A stretch of 64,000 nt of DNA from an uncultured Collinsella sp. (GCA_900541055.1 UQHZ01000009.1:15901-79900); one strand, 5' to 3'. Counted from the first letter of the stretch, positions 45,183-53,819 are shown. Notes: a model not told the origin generated them from the letters alone. Made by a program: numbers and translations.

Positions 45183-46721
45183 CTAGATGTTGAGCGCGTG
45201 GTAGGTCACGCTCGCACACGGAGCGTCAACGGTCACGCCATAGGTCTCGGGGTAGATGCGCGTCGAGAACACGAGCGCGCCATCGTTCACAAACACCTCG
45301 ACCGACGAGACATCGCCGACAATGCGCACGTTACGAACCTCCTCGACGGGCTCCCAACGCACGGTGCGACCGCAGCCGGCAGAAGCGCGACCCTCATCGG
45401 TAAATCGCATCTCAAAGCGCGCGGGCAGCTCGCCCTCGGCGGGCACAAACGCCAGCTTCAGCTCGCCATCAACGATCGCGGTAAATGCGCCGTCGACACC
45501 GTCGACAACAACGTCAAAGCAGGTATCGCCGGCAACCTCCAACGAGCCCTCCCCCACACGCACCGAGGCATAATGGCGCTCGATCTCGCGCGCCGGCTGC
45601 TGCAGTACCACGCCGCCAGCACAGGCTGTAAGCTCGCGCGGCACCGTCATGCAGTGCTGCCAGCCGCACACCACGGTGGGTGCGTTGCCATAGGTCGGCT
45701 CATCGGGCATGCCCATCCAGCCGATCAGAATGTGGCGACCGTCCTCGGCCGTGAACTCCTGCGGAGCATAGAAGTCAAAACCGGCGTCCCACAGGCGGAA
45801 CTCGCCCAGCTCATAAGCGTCATTGCCACCGGTAATGTCGCCCGTTACAGGCATGTAGCCAGCAGCGTATACGTTGCCGCGGTCCCAACGACCGCCCTCG
45901 AGCCCCTGAGGAGAGAAGGACAGGAACTTCACCGGCACACCGTCATCGGCCTTAAGCTCAAGATACCCCGGGCACTCCCACATAAAGCCGAAACGCTTGG
46001 GCGTAGACACACGGCTCTCGAGCTCCCAGTTCAGCATATCCGCCGAACCGTACACCAGGATCTCACCCACATCGCGCCCGGCACCCTCGCCGTGCATGGC
46101 GCAAAATCGACTATCGACATGCGGACCATCCACGCGACGACGCGCGCCCAGCACCATATGGTAACGCCCATCGTCATCGCGCCACACCTTGGGATCGCGC
46201 ACGTGGCAGGTCAAATCCTCGGGATAATCCTCGGACGCCAGCACCACACGCTTTTGGCTGAACTCCCGACCGGCAAGGCCATCAACGCTCTCGACATAAA
46301 CGGTATCGGCACGACGGCCGGTATTGACGTAGTCGTACGTACCGTCCGCATCGGAAAGCTTCACGTTGCCTGTGTACAGCACGCGAATGCGGCCGTCTTC
46401 GGCAAGCGCGGAGCCCGAATACACGCCGTGACAATCGAACGGCTCGTCGGGCAGCAGCGGGGCGCCAACGTAGTCCCACGTCATAAGGTCACGGCTCGTC
46501 GCATGGCCCCACATCTTGACGCCGCCGTTCACATCAAACGGGGCATACTGAAAGTACGCGTGAAATACGCCATCTGCCTGGCAAAGACCATTGGGGTCGT
46601 TGAGCCAACCCGCCGGCGGCATAATATGAAAGCGCTGGCCATACGCGCCATGACCGCACTCAGAGACGGCGTCAACAGCGGCGACCAGCTTTGCAAGATC
46701 GCGACCAAGGGCATTAGACAT
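45183..46721 (-). CDS. scrB: Sucrose-6-phosphate hydrolase (glycoside hydrolase family 32)
   Basis: Hydrolyses sucrose-6-phosphate delivered by the PTS into glucose-6-phosphate and fructose. The 512-residue GH32 protein shows the nucleophile motif PAGWLNDPNGLCQ (about 36-48), the transition-state stabiliser HVRDPKVW and the acid/base motif FMWECPGYL in correct order, followed by a C-terminal beta-sandwich. Start ATG at 46721 after TTAGGACTTTGAT. It follows the PTS permease gene by 107 bases containing two hairpins. Confidence 0.93.
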   Translation of the reverse strand: MSNALGRDLAKLVAAVDAVSECGHGAYGQRFHIMPPAGWLNDPNGLCQADGVFHAYFQYAPFDVNGGVKMWGHATSRDLMTWDYVGAPLLPDEPFDCHGVYSGSALAEDGRIRVLYTGNVKLSDADGTYDYVNTGRRADTVYVESVDGLAGREFSQKRVVLASEDYPEDLTCHVRDPKVWRDDDGRYHMVLGARRRVDGPHVDSRFCAMHGEGAGRDVGEILVYGSADMLNWELESRVSTPKRFGFMWECPGYLELKADDGVPVKFLSFSPQGLEGGRWDRGNVYAAGYMPVTGDITGGNDAYELGEFRLWDAGFDFYAPQEFTAEDGRHILIGWMGMPDEPTYGNAPTVVCGWQHCMTVPRELTACAGGVVLQQPAREIERHYASVRVGEGSLEVAGDTCFDVVVDGVDGAFTAIVDGELKLAFVPAEGELPARFEMRFTDEGRASAGCGRTVRWEPVEEVRNVRIVGDVSSVEVFVNDGALVFSTRIYPETYGVTVDAPCASVTYHALNI

Positions 46722-46751
46722 ATCAAAGTCCTAACGAATCGAAAGTAACAT

Positions 46752-46807
46752 GGCGCCAAAGATCGGCGCCAGATGCGGGAAACACCCGCGAGCATACAGC
46801 CCGCGGG
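46752..46807 (-). other. Two intergenic hairpins between the PTS gene and scrB
   Basis: GGCGCC / GGCGCC with a 7-base loop (46752-46770) and CCCGCG / CGCGGG with an 11-base loop (46785-46807). Neither has a T run, so partial termination or mRNA end protection between scrA and scrB is more likely than full termination. Confidence 0.45.
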
Positions 46808-46828
46808 CATTCCCTCAATCAAAAGCTC

Positions 46829-48229
46829 TTAGGCCTGCTCGGAAGCCTTGGGCTCGTCCTTGTACAGGACAAACGAGACGCCAAAGGAAACCAGCGCGGC
46901 GACCGCAAACATGATCGCGTACTGCACGGGCTGGGCCAGGCACAGCAGGATACCGAAGATACCGGTAACGCCCGTGCCGGAAGCGGCAAGCGAGGTGAGC
47001 GCGCAGACCAGGGCGCCGCAACCACCGCCGATGCAGCCGGCGATGAAGGGCTTAAAGAAGCGCAGGTTCACACCAAAGATGGCCGGCTCGGTAATGCCCA
47101 TGAAGGCGGACAGAGCCGAAGGAAGCGCCAGGCCCTTGATCTTGGCATCGCGGGTCTTAAAGGCAACGGCGAGTGCGGCGCCACCCTGGGCGATGTTGGC
47201 GGCACTGGCGATGGGCAGCCAATAGGTCACGCCGTACTGGGCGAGCTGGCCCAGGTCGATGGCGGTGTACATCTGGTGGATACCGGTAACGACCGTGGGG
47301 GCATAGAACAGGCCGACGATAAAGGAACCGATGCCGAAGGGCAGGGTCAGCAGGGCCTGGATCAGACCGAGGATGGCGTTCTCGGCCCACACGAAGATGG
47401 GGCCGACGGCAACGAGCGTCACGAGCACGGTCACGAACACCGAGACGAGCGGGGTCACAAAGAGGTCGAACATCTCGGGAACGATCTTGTGCAGGCGCTT
47501 CTCGAGGAAGGCCAGAATGGCGCAGGCGATAACGATGGGGATCACATGGCCCTGATAGCCGACCCACTCAAAGTTGTACACGCCGGGAATGACGGTGACC
47601 ATGGTCTGAACGCCCTCGGAGGCAACCGTGTAGGCGCTCTGCAGCGAGGAGTTGATAAACGCACCGCCGACGACGGCACCCAGGTACGGGTTGGCGCCAA
47701 AGGCCTTAGCGGCGGAGTAGCCGATCAGGATCTGCAGAATGCCAAAGGACGTGCCCGAGACCAGGTCGGCGATCTTGTAGATAAAGTTATTGGTGTCGAG
47801 CGCGATAAAGCCGTTGGAGGCCATAAAGTTGAGGGCACTCATAATACCCAGTAGCAGGCCCGAAGCCACGATGGCGGGGATGATGGGGACAAAGACGTCG
47901 CCGAGCACCTTAATTGCTCGCATAAAGATGTTCTGCTGCTGCGCCGCGGCCTCCTTGACCTCAGCCTTGGTGGCAGCCTCGACGCCGCTGAGCGCAATGA
48001 ACTCGTCGTAGACCTTATTGACGGTGCCAGTGCCAAAAATAATCTGGAGCTGGCCCTGGGCCTCAAAGACGCCCTTAGCGCCGTCGATATTCTCGAGGGC
48101 CTCCTTGTCAACCTTGGCGTTATCGGCAATCACCAGGCGCAGACGCGTGGCGCAGTGTGCGGCCGAAACAACGTTGTCGGCGCCACCGATGTTGTCGAGC
48201 ACCTCTTGGGCTGATTTGCGGTAGTCCAT
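46829..48229 (-). CDS. scrA: PTS sucrose-type transporter, EIIBC
   Basis: Phosphotransferase permease that imports and phosphorylates a beta-fructoside, most likely sucrose. The 466-residue protein has an N-terminal EIIB domain with the phospho-cysteine in VVSAAHCATRLRLVI (about residue 26). The EIIC membrane domain follows, with GITEPAIFGVNLRFFKPF and GIHQMYTAIDLG. There is no EIIA domain, as in enteric ScrA, so a separate EIIA-Glc is needed. Start ATG at 48229 after AAAGGGAAGTC. scrB and a LacI-type repressor flank it. Confidence 0.9.
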   Translation of the reverse strand: MDYRKSAQEVLDNIGGADNVVSAAHCATRLRLVIADNAKVDKEALENIDGAKGVFEAQGQLQIIFGTGTVNKVYDEFIALSGVEAATKAEVKEAAAQQQNIFMRAIKVLGDVFVPIIPAIVASGLLLGIMSALNFMASNGFIALDTNNFIYKIADLVSGTSFGILQILIGYSAAKAFGANPYLGAVVGGAFINSSLQSAYTVASEGVQTMVTVIPGVYNFEWVGYQGHVIPIVIACAILAFLEKRLHKIVPEMFDLFVTPLVSVFVTVLVTLVAVGPIFVWAENAILGLIQALLTLPFGIGSFIVGLFYAPTVVTGIHQMYTAIDLGQLAQYGVTYWLPIASAANIAQGGAALAVAFKTRDAKIKGLALPSALSAFMGITEPAIFGVNLRFFKPFIAGCIGGGCGALVCALTSLAASGTGVTGIFGILLCLAQPVQYAIMFAVAALVSFGVSFVLYKDEPKASEQA

Positions 48230-48284
48230 GACTTCCCTTTCCTCCAACGGGCGCATGTGCACCCGACCATCTTTGACACTTACA

Positions 48285-48325
48285 CTGTAATCGTTTTCAG
48301 TTTCATATGTCTGTAATCGTTTTCA
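48285..48325 (-). promoter_or_regulatory. Tandem LacI-family operators upstream of scrA
   Basis: The 15-mer CTGTAATCGTTTTCA occurs twice, at 48285-48299 and 48311-48325, 26 bases apart (minus strand TGAAAACGATTACAG). It has the TGAAA-x-CG-x-TTxxA form bound by sucrose LacI-type repressors. The repressor gene lies immediately upstream. Confidence 0.8.
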
Positions 48326-48413
48326 TATAACGGTGAACGGTAGGAAAAGGCCGGCGAAAGGTAGTTTTAAGGCAAAAACAGGTGACTCAGAGGCAGACAG
48401 ACGTGCCCAAAAC

Positions 48414-49394
48414 CTAGACATTCATAAGCTGATGGCCGAGCTTGAGCGTCTTGAGGCCGCTCTCCCCCTCCACGCCATCGAGCGTGTTGAGCAACATATT
48501 GGTCGCCTCGACGCCACTGGTCAGGTAGCCATAGTGCACGGTGGGAATGCCGCCCGTCAGCGCGCGTAAAAACGCGTTGTCGCCAAAACCGCTCACGCGA
48601 CGCACGCCCTCACCCATGCCGCGCACCTCGTCAAGAGCGCGCAGGGCGCCGGCCGCCATAGTGTCGGTCGCGCACGCGATAAACGAAACATCGGGATCGA
48701 CGGAGAGCAGTTCGCGCGCAGCGCGATAGCCCGAGTCGAGCGTAAAGGACCCCTGGCGAATCAGGCTCGGATCAAGCGCCACGCCCGCGGTGCGCAAGCC
48801 GGCCTCAAAACCGCGACGGCGGTCATAACCGGCTGCGCGGTCCGCTTCGGTAACTCCAATATAGGCAATCTTGCCGTCCACGCGGCCCGCAAGCGCATGG
48901 CCCAGCTCAAAGGCGGCCTCGTAATCGTCGTGATAGACGCACGCCGCGCCCTCGACATGTTGGCCGATCAGCACGATGGGCACGCGGCACGACTCAATCG
49001 CCCGACGATGCTCGTCGGTGATCATGGTTGCCACCAGCACAATGCCGTCAACCGGATGGTTTTGGAATAAATCGAGGTATTCGAGCTCACGATCGGCCGC
49101 ATTGTCGGTATTGGCAAGCAGCATCTGGTAGCCACGGCGACCGAGCACCTGGCCAATGCCGGCGGTAATGCGGCTCACGGATTCCGAGTTGATCTTGGGC
49201 ACGATGACGCCGATGAGCTTGGTGGAGCCGGTGCGCAGCGCGCGAGCCTGGCTGGACCGCACGTATCCGGTCAGCTCAATCGCCTGCTTAATGCGCTCGG
49301 CCTTGTCCGTCGATATGTAGCCACCGTTGAGGTAGCGCGAGACGGCGGCACTCGAAACGCCGGCCAGCTCGGCCACATCTTTCATCTTTACCAC
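48414..49394 (-). CDS. scrR: LacI-family transcriptional repressor of the sucrose genes
   Basis: A ~326-residue repressor with an N-terminal helix-turn-helix (MKDVAELAGVSSAAVSRYLNGGYISTDKAERIKQAIE), the hinge helix (SSQARALRTGSTKLIGVIVP) and a periplasmic-binding-protein-like effector domain. The start is taken as the GTG at 49394 after CAGGGGTACTC; the ATG at 49385 is also possible. An earlier ATG at 49427 would place a LacI operator inside the gene. It is encoded directly before scrA and scrB. Confidence 0.88.
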   Translation of the reverse strand: MVKMKDVAELAGVSSAAVSRYLNGGYISTDKAERIKQAIELTGYVRSSQARALRTGSTKLIGVIVPKINSESVSRITAGIGQVLGRRGYQMLLANTDNAADRELEYLDLFQNHPVDGIVLVATMITDEHRRAIESCRVPIVLIGQHVEGAACVYHDDYEAAFELGHALAGRVDGKIAYIGVTEADRAAGYDRRRGFEAGLRTAGVALDPSLIRQGSFTLDSGYRAARELLSVDPDVSFIACATDTMAAGALRALDEVRGMGEGVRRVSGFGDNAFLRALTGGIPTVHYGYLTSGVEATNMLLNTLDGVEGESGLKTLKLGHQLMNV

Positions 49395-49409
49395 GAGTAC
49401 CCCTGTCGT

Positions 49410-49423
49410 TGAAATCGCTTTCA
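49410..49423. promoter_or_regulatory. LacI-type operator in front of the repressor gene
   Basis: TGAAATCGCTTTCA, a TGAAA-N4-TTTCA palindrome with central CG, 16 bases before the repressor start. It suggests autoregulation and resembles the paired operators at 48285-48325. Confidence 0.75.
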
Positions 49424-49535
49424 CCATGATACCCGTGCGGAGCTACATGCATATCGCAAGACAGGACGTCACGGTCAATTTAGCTGTCGTAGTACGGGCA
49501 TCGCAGGGCTTCAACTAGAAACTTCGAAATTTAAA

Positions 49536-49565
49536 TGCCGAATCGGTCAAACTACCGATTCGGCA
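49536..49565 (-). terminator. Terminator of the TAC module
   Basis: Perfect 12-base-pair stem TGCCGAATCGGT / ACCGATTCGGCA with a 6-base loop, followed on the minus strand by TTTAAATTTCG, 51 bases beyond the stop of the SecB-like gene. The segment 49424-49535 shows nothing else. Confidence 0.8.
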
Positions 49566-49615
49566 CCTCGTTATATTTGCACACAGTGGCAGGCAAAATC
49601 CAACTCGAGAACAAC

Positions 49616-50065
49616 TTACTCACTTTGGAAAGACGCATCGCTGTCCGCTGCCAATTCCGAAGGAAGAATTGCCGGCAGCGTCAAAGCCCCCATGGGCGAA
49701 AGTCCAGTAACGACCATCAGATAGCTCTTAGCGTGACCATACGCCATGGAAATCGCATTAGAGAGAAGATAACGGCGCGCTTCATCGTCTGAAATGTCGA
49801 ACGGCAATTTTGTAGACACCGAAATAGCGACCGACACATCAGCGCGCATTTTTTCCTTTGCATCGTCTCTATCAATCAGACTGCCACACACATACAGCTT
49901 TAAGTCTGCACGCTCGCCCGCCTTGTTCCTCAATAGATGGACGTCCTGATAACTAACGTCAACTTTTAAATCCATATTCTGGGAGGGCTCATTCTCAATA
50001 TGAAAAGTTGAGTCGACAACAAACAAATGAACAACCTGAATAGGCGCAATGAAATCCTTACTCAT
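49616..50065 (-). CDS. SecB-like chaperone of a toxin-antitoxin-chaperone module
   Basis: A 149-residue protein with the SecB-like fold pattern: an N-terminal strand region (IQVVHLFVVDSTFHIENEP), a middle region with polar strands, and the C-terminal NAISMAYGHAKSYLMVVTGLSPMGALTLPAILP. The last segment matches the SecB helix and following LP-x-I segment. It is third in a toxin-antitoxin-chaperone order, and its ATG overlaps the antitoxin stop by four bases after GGAGGTTTGGCTGC. By analogy with M. tuberculosis Rv1955-Rv1957 it should bind the antitoxin's C-terminal extension and keep it stable. Assignment rests on pattern plus context, not on a search. Confidence 0.72.
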   Translation of the reverse strand: MSKDFIAPIQVVHLFVVDSTFHIENEPSQNMDLKVDVSYQDVHLLRNKAGERADLKLYVCGSLIDRDDAKEKMRADVSVAISVSTKLPFDISDDEARRYLLSNAISMAYGHAKSYLMVVTGLSPMGALTLPAILPSELAADSDASFQSE

Positions 50066-50454
50066 GCAGCCAAACCTCCCGGAATCATCTCAAAGTCCAA
50101 TCGTTTAGCCGAGCAGTCGCTGTTAAATGAAGACCATTGTTCTCGGACAGAGTTATTAGACGAAGAAAACGGCGCCTCATTCGAATAACTGGAAATGACC
50201 TGTGGAATAATTTTGACACCCAGCGCAAGCTCAAACTTTGCGATTGTTTTCAGCGTCATGTTGGGCTGAGAATTCAACAATTTCGAAAGCGACTGAAGAC
50301 TCACGCCCATACGCTTTGCCAGCTCGCTTTTACTCAAGCCCGAGCGCTGCATCTCGCGATGAACAATAAACTCAATATCTAGTGCGTGCTCATAGGCACG
50401 GGTTTCACTCGTTTCCGTTTCCGCGTAAAAGTCTGATAAATCGACCTTAACCAT
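50062..50454 (-). CDS. higA: HigA-type antitoxin with C-terminal chaperone-addiction-like extension
   Basis: A 130-residue XRE-family DNA-binding antitoxin. The helix-turn-helix is SGLSKSELAKRMGVSLQSLSKLLNSQPN (about 38-65), preceded by a 37-residue acidic N-terminus. Residues 86-130 (Ser/Asn-rich, with VREQWSSFNSD and RLDFEMIPGG) extend past the usual HigA end and would be the segment recognised by the SecB-like partner. Start ATG at 50454 after CGGAGACTTGTA, 39 bases beyond the toxin gene stop. Confidence 0.82.
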   Translation of the reverse strand: MVKVDLSDFYAETETSETRAYEHALDIEFIVHREMQRSGLSKSELAKRMGVSLQSLSKLLNSQPNMTLKTIAKFELALGVKIIPQVISSYSNEAPFSSSNNSVREQWSSFNSDCSAKRLDFEMIPGGLAA

Positions 50455-50493
50455 TACAAGTCTCCGTTTCGTAAGCGGGCAAAAAAGCCGACG

Positions 50494-50901
50494 CTATGAC
50501 TCCAAAAGCCGCTTTGCTATCGGGGCCAACTGTTTTGCGCGTTTAATTTCTTTGGAAATATTTCCCGAGCCTTGATGGCCCTTAAACCAAAAAAGCAAAA
50601 CAATCTTGTCCACGCCTTGGCAAATCGCGTAGACCATTTCTCGATTAACCCCATCAAAACCCTTGAGTTCGTATAGTCCAATCTTAGGCTCGATACATCG
50701 AAGCTTTGACGTTCCACTGACATCCTTTAGCCCGTAATCATAGATTTTTGAAATCTGATTGATCATTTTACGGGCGGTAAACTTCGTTTTAGGATCAGAC
50801 ATCATCTTCTGAAACTGAGAGTTCTCAGGGGAGGTGGTTAGTTCCCAAAAAGGTCGTCCCTCGGGATCAGCATATTCGACAAGCTCATAGTCACTAGCCA
50901 A
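50494..50901 (-). CDS. higB: HigB/RelE-type toxin (Gp49-like)
   Basis: A 135-residue RelE-superfamily toxin, probably a ribosome-dependent mRNA interferase. Family-like features are LRCIEPKIGLYELKGFDGVNREMVYAI followed by DKIVLLFWFKGHQG and NISKEIKRAKQLAPIAKRLL (the IxxA-x(2) helix). It is the first gene of the module. TTG start at 50901 after GGAGGGGGTGGCCT; no ATG or GTG fits. Promoter and operator lie just upstream. Confidence 0.82.
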   Translation of the reverse strand: MASDYELVEYADPEGRPFWELTTSPENSQFQKMMSDPKTKFTARKMINQISKIYDYGLKDVSGTSKLRCIEPKIGLYELKGFDGVNREMVYAICQGVDKIVLLFWFKGHQGSGNISKEIKRAKQLAPIAKRLLES

Positions 50902-50938
50902 AGGCCACCCCCTCCGCTTCAGAAGAAACCAAATATGG

Positions 50939-50970
50939 TTAACTTATAAGTTAAGTTTAGTCAAATTCAA
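50939..50970 (-). promoter_or_regulatory. Promoter with overlapping palindromic operator of the TAC module
   Basis: TTGAAT (50970-50965) and TATAAG (50948-50943) are 16 bases apart on the minus strand. The -10 lies inside the perfect 16-base palindrome TTAACTTATAAGTTAA (50939-50954), a natural site for the HigA-type antitoxin. It is 38 bases before the toxin start. Confidence 0.78.
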
Positions 50971-51191
50971 ATTTATGGCAAGCCCCAAGCCGTGTTCAAG
51001 CAATCTGCATTATTGACTCAGAGAAATGTGGGGAAGAAGCGGCAGAAACTACATTGTCAAATAAGGCCCCCAACGAAGTGCCCGAACTTTTATGGTGACC
51101 AACAACATACCTAGAAGGCGAAGGCAAGGCACGCAACCGCCCAGTCACCGTGGCCGGTCTTAGGGAGCGCGGCGGTTTGCGTTGTTGCGGG

Positions 51192-51680
51192 CTAGGTCTT
51201 CTTGGCAGTCTTGATCGCAGGCGTCTTGGAGGACGCGGGCGCAGGCTTGGCGTCCGATTTGGGCGACGAATCAGGCGTGGGGGGCGGGTTTTCGCTGGGC
51301 TTGGTCTCATCACCGGGCTTTTCTTCGCTACCGGGCTTTGTATCCCCCGCGGGATTGCCACCAGTGGGCTCACAGGTACCGGGCTGGGTCTTCCCCGCCG
51401 ACGACTGGGCGCCTGTGGGTTCAATTACCACATGCTAAGCAACGGCCCCACTGGCGTCCATAACACAGGCGATACCAAAGGCCCCGCCCATCGGCGTCAC
51501 AAACTGCGCCGACGTAAGTGAGCCACTCTCGCAGGCAGCATCGGCTATGGCGCCGGTCGCGTCCACCCAGGAGGCGTCCACGGCAAACAGGCCATCGGAA
51601 GCGTACAGGCCAAAGAAGCGGCAGTCCTCGCCCGATCTGCTGCTAGCAGCAGCAACGTGCGAGCCCGTAGGTTGACTGCG
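51192..51680 (-). pseudogene. Broken gene with proline-rich tail and an in-frame TAG
   Basis: On the minus strand one frame codes for ..GEDCRFFGLYASDGLFAVDASWVDATG.. to ..GIACVMDASGAVA, then a TAG (51437-51435). The same frame then continues HVVIEPTGAQSSAGKTQPG into a 75-residue Pro/Lys/Glu-rich tail. A single C-to-T change would explain the stop (CAG to TAG). Upstream of 51680 the frame meets TGA and TAG, so the 5' part is lost. I do not recognise the family; the tail resembles low-complexity C-termini of exported actinobacterial proteins. Between here and the toxin promoter (50971-51191) I see nothing convincing. Confidence 0.65.
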
Positions 51681-51810
51681 TCAATACCGCTAGATTCGGC
51701 CTAGTATCCTATCGGGTCCCAAAAGGTCAATCCAGTTAAAGACGGCAGGCAGCCCGAAACAACATCTTTCATGAATCTCCAGTCTTATCAAGCCCGATCG
51801 AACTTGACCG

Positions 51811-52476
51811 TCAAACCAGATACGGCCCAATCACATCGAATATCTCGCCCACCTTGGTTGCAGGGTTTTGCGCGGATGGTTTAACGTTACCCAGCCCCCT
51901 ATGGTATGTGACGAGGCGTCCAGCACGCTGCAACGCCTCGCCTCGTTTGCCGTCCACCACCTCGAACAGCCCTGCCAAATTCTTGCGGTACTCAATGCCC
52001 AGGTCTTTAGACATGGCTTGAGCGAGGCCACGCTGGCACTCTGCGGCCGACATGGGAGCAGTCGTATATCGAAGGTGCAGAAGGGGCCACAGCTCAAAGC
52101 AGGGGTTCGACCACAGCGCATGAAACGTCCTCAATCCATCGGTGAGCTCGGCGCATTTGCTCTCCATCGCATCGAAATCGGATGCAGGGAAATCATCCTT
52201 ATCAAATACAAGCCACACATGGTCAAACGTCTCAGGAGCATAGCGACAGTGTTCGACAGCGAAGTCAAGTAGGTCGAGAGTATGTTTGCCAGTCCCCTTA
52301 ACGACTACGGCAACCTTCCGCTCATTTGCTGCGCCTAACGCGGCGCGCACGCCCTCAAAGTATCGAGGCTCAGTCTCCTTGCCCTCGGTCACCACGAGAT
52401 GGCGCGTCATCTGTACCATGCGAGAGCGTCCCTCGCGCTTGCCGCTGCGCCAGTCCCTCGACTTTTTCGCGGCCAT
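51811..52476 (-). CDS. RloB-family protein (TOPRIM-like nuclease) of a two-gene defence pair
   Basis: A 221-residue RloB-like protein. RHLVVTEGKETEPRYFEGV (about 25-43) and HVWLVFDKDDFP (about 87-98) supply the Glu and Asp-x-Asp expected of a TOPRIM fold; NPCFELWPLLHL is a further RloB hallmark. Its ATG is two bases past the stop of the upstream AAA ATPase, so the two are one operon. RloA/RloB pairs were first noted beside restriction systems. The ATPase-plus-TOPRIM layout also parallels OLD nucleases and the PARIS AriA/AriB system. Start chosen at 52476; longer frames overlap the ATPase gene and lack support. Confidence 0.85.
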   Translation of the reverse strand: MAAKKSRDWRSGKREGRSRMVQMTRHLVVTEGKETEPRYFEGVRAALGAANERKVAVVVKGTGKHTLDLLDFAVEHCRYAPETFDHVWLVFDKDDFPASDFDAMESKCAELTDGLRTFHALWSNPCFELWPLLHLRYTTAPMSAAECQRGLAQAMSKDLGIEYRKNLAGLFEVVDGKRGEALQRAGRLVTYHRGLGNVKPSAQNPATKVGEIFDVIGPYLV

Positions 52477-52477
52477 A

Positions 52478-53695
52478 TTAATCCCACTCCTCAATGCGCG
52501 TGAGATACGGGTCGGCACCATAGCGGCCAGACAGGTACTGCTTGTCGAATGCCGCGTTCTTGCTGACCAGGTTACCATTTGCCTCGTGGATGTCGGCGAG
52601 CGACCATAGCTGGCTCGCCTCCCACTCGCCGCGTGCAGCAAACCATATCTCGTCGCGGCGAAAAACATCGTTTCGCATAGTGGACACGTCCTGAGACGAG
52701 AAGATGAGCTGCGCGCCGCTCTTGTTGACTTCGGGATCTTTGAACAGCAGAATCACGTAGCGCAGGAGCTTCGGATGCAACTTGGCGTCGAGCTCGTCGA
52801 CAACGACGGTACCGCCGCGTTCGAGCGCCGCCAGCAGAAACGACGCCAACCCCATGAGCTTCTGAGTACCGGCCGACTCCTCGGACAGGCGCAGCTCATA
52901 GCCCTTGCCGTCCACCTCATGCTTTACGAAGACGCGCTGGCCGCGCCATTCCGGAGCTTTCTCAACCCTAAAGCCATCGATACGTACGTCAACGGCACGC
53001 AGAAAACGCGTGATCTCGAGTGAGTCATCCTCGTCGAGCAACTGTTCGAGCATCTGCTCCAGATAGGAGCTGTTGTAGTTCAGGAACACCCCATCAAGAA
53101 ACCAACTGGCGGCCTCTTTGATCACCGGCGCGTCAAAGTTGATGCAGAGAAACGACAGGTATGGCAGGCTCGGGTTGAATCTCGCAGCCGTCACGAGCTT
53201 ACGCAACGTGGGACCAAGCTCAACCCCTGTCCCCTCGCGCTCGAACAGCATCGCCGTGCGTGACGCCCCCAATTTGCGCCGCCACAATCCTTCGGACACG
53301 ATCTCGTCCGCATGCACGGACAGGGCATAGCGGTACTCATGCTCACCCGCGCGATAGTAGAGCTCGAACTCGGTGGGCTTAGCAGCCGACACGTCATCGA
53401 ACTCGAACGCAGAGCAACGGGGTATCGAAGATCGGTTACCTTCTGGCGCATCAGTGCTGGCAGACAACAATCTGATCGGCCTTGCCACCGCCGAACGAAT
53501 ATAGTCAAGAGCCTCGAGCAGGTTAGACTTGCCGCCAGCGTTAGGCCCGTAAACCGCAGCTACCGGAAGGAAACTCTGCCCGTCAGGACACTCTATGAGG
53601 GAGCGCTCGAACTCCCTCATCGATGTTGCCTGCATGGAAAGCACAGTTTCGTCGCGATAGGATCTATAGTTCCTGAAGGTAAACTGGCAAAGCAT
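52478..53695 (-). CDS. AAA_15/RloA-like ATPase of a two-gene defence pair
   Basis: A 405-residue ABC-type ATPase of the RecF/OLD lineage. It has LCQFTFRNYRSYRDETVLSM at the start, Walker A VYGPNAGGKSNLL (about 48-60), signature-like RLSEESAGTQKLM, Walker B GGTVVVDELDAKLHPKLL and LIFSSQDVSTM (H-loop position). It is expected to sense infection and control its RloB partner, which begins one base after its stop. The start is the ATG at 53695 (after TTGAGGACG); an ATG seven codons earlier (53716) is possible. Confidence 0.87.
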   Translation of the reverse strand: MLCQFTFRNYRSYRDETVLSMQATSMREFERSLIECPDGQSFLPVAAVYGPNAGGKSNLLEALDYIRSAVARPIRLLSASTDAPEGNRSSIPRCSAFEFDDVSAAKPTEFELYYRAGEHEYRYALSVHADEIVSEGLWRRKLGASRTAMLFEREGTGVELGPTLRKLVTAARFNPSLPYLSFLCINFDAPVIKEAASWFLDGVFLNYNSSYLEQMLEQLLDEDDSLEITRFLRAVDVRIDGFRVEKAPEWRGQRVFVKHEVDGKGYELRLSEESAGTQKLMGLASFLLAALERGGTVVVDELDAKLHPKLLRYVILLFKDPEVNKSGAQLIFSSQDVSTMRNDVFRRDEIWFAARGEWEASQLWSLADIHEANGNLVSKNAAFDKQYLSGRYGADPYLTRIEEWD

Positions 53696-53819
53696 CGTCC
53701 TCAAAATTCCTTTCATTGTTTTGAAAAGATATTTCAGAGTTTTTATTTGATTATAGACCTTAAATAGCATCAATCAAGTGTTTGCAGTATGTGGAGCAAA
53801 GGGTACAAGGCCAAAACTC

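Noticed and set aside
50996..51424. A 142-codon Arg/Pro/Ser-rich frame on the minus strand
   Set aside because: It lies out of frame with the recognisable broken gene at 51192-51680 and has the composition of a shifted reading of its Pro/Lys-rich tail.
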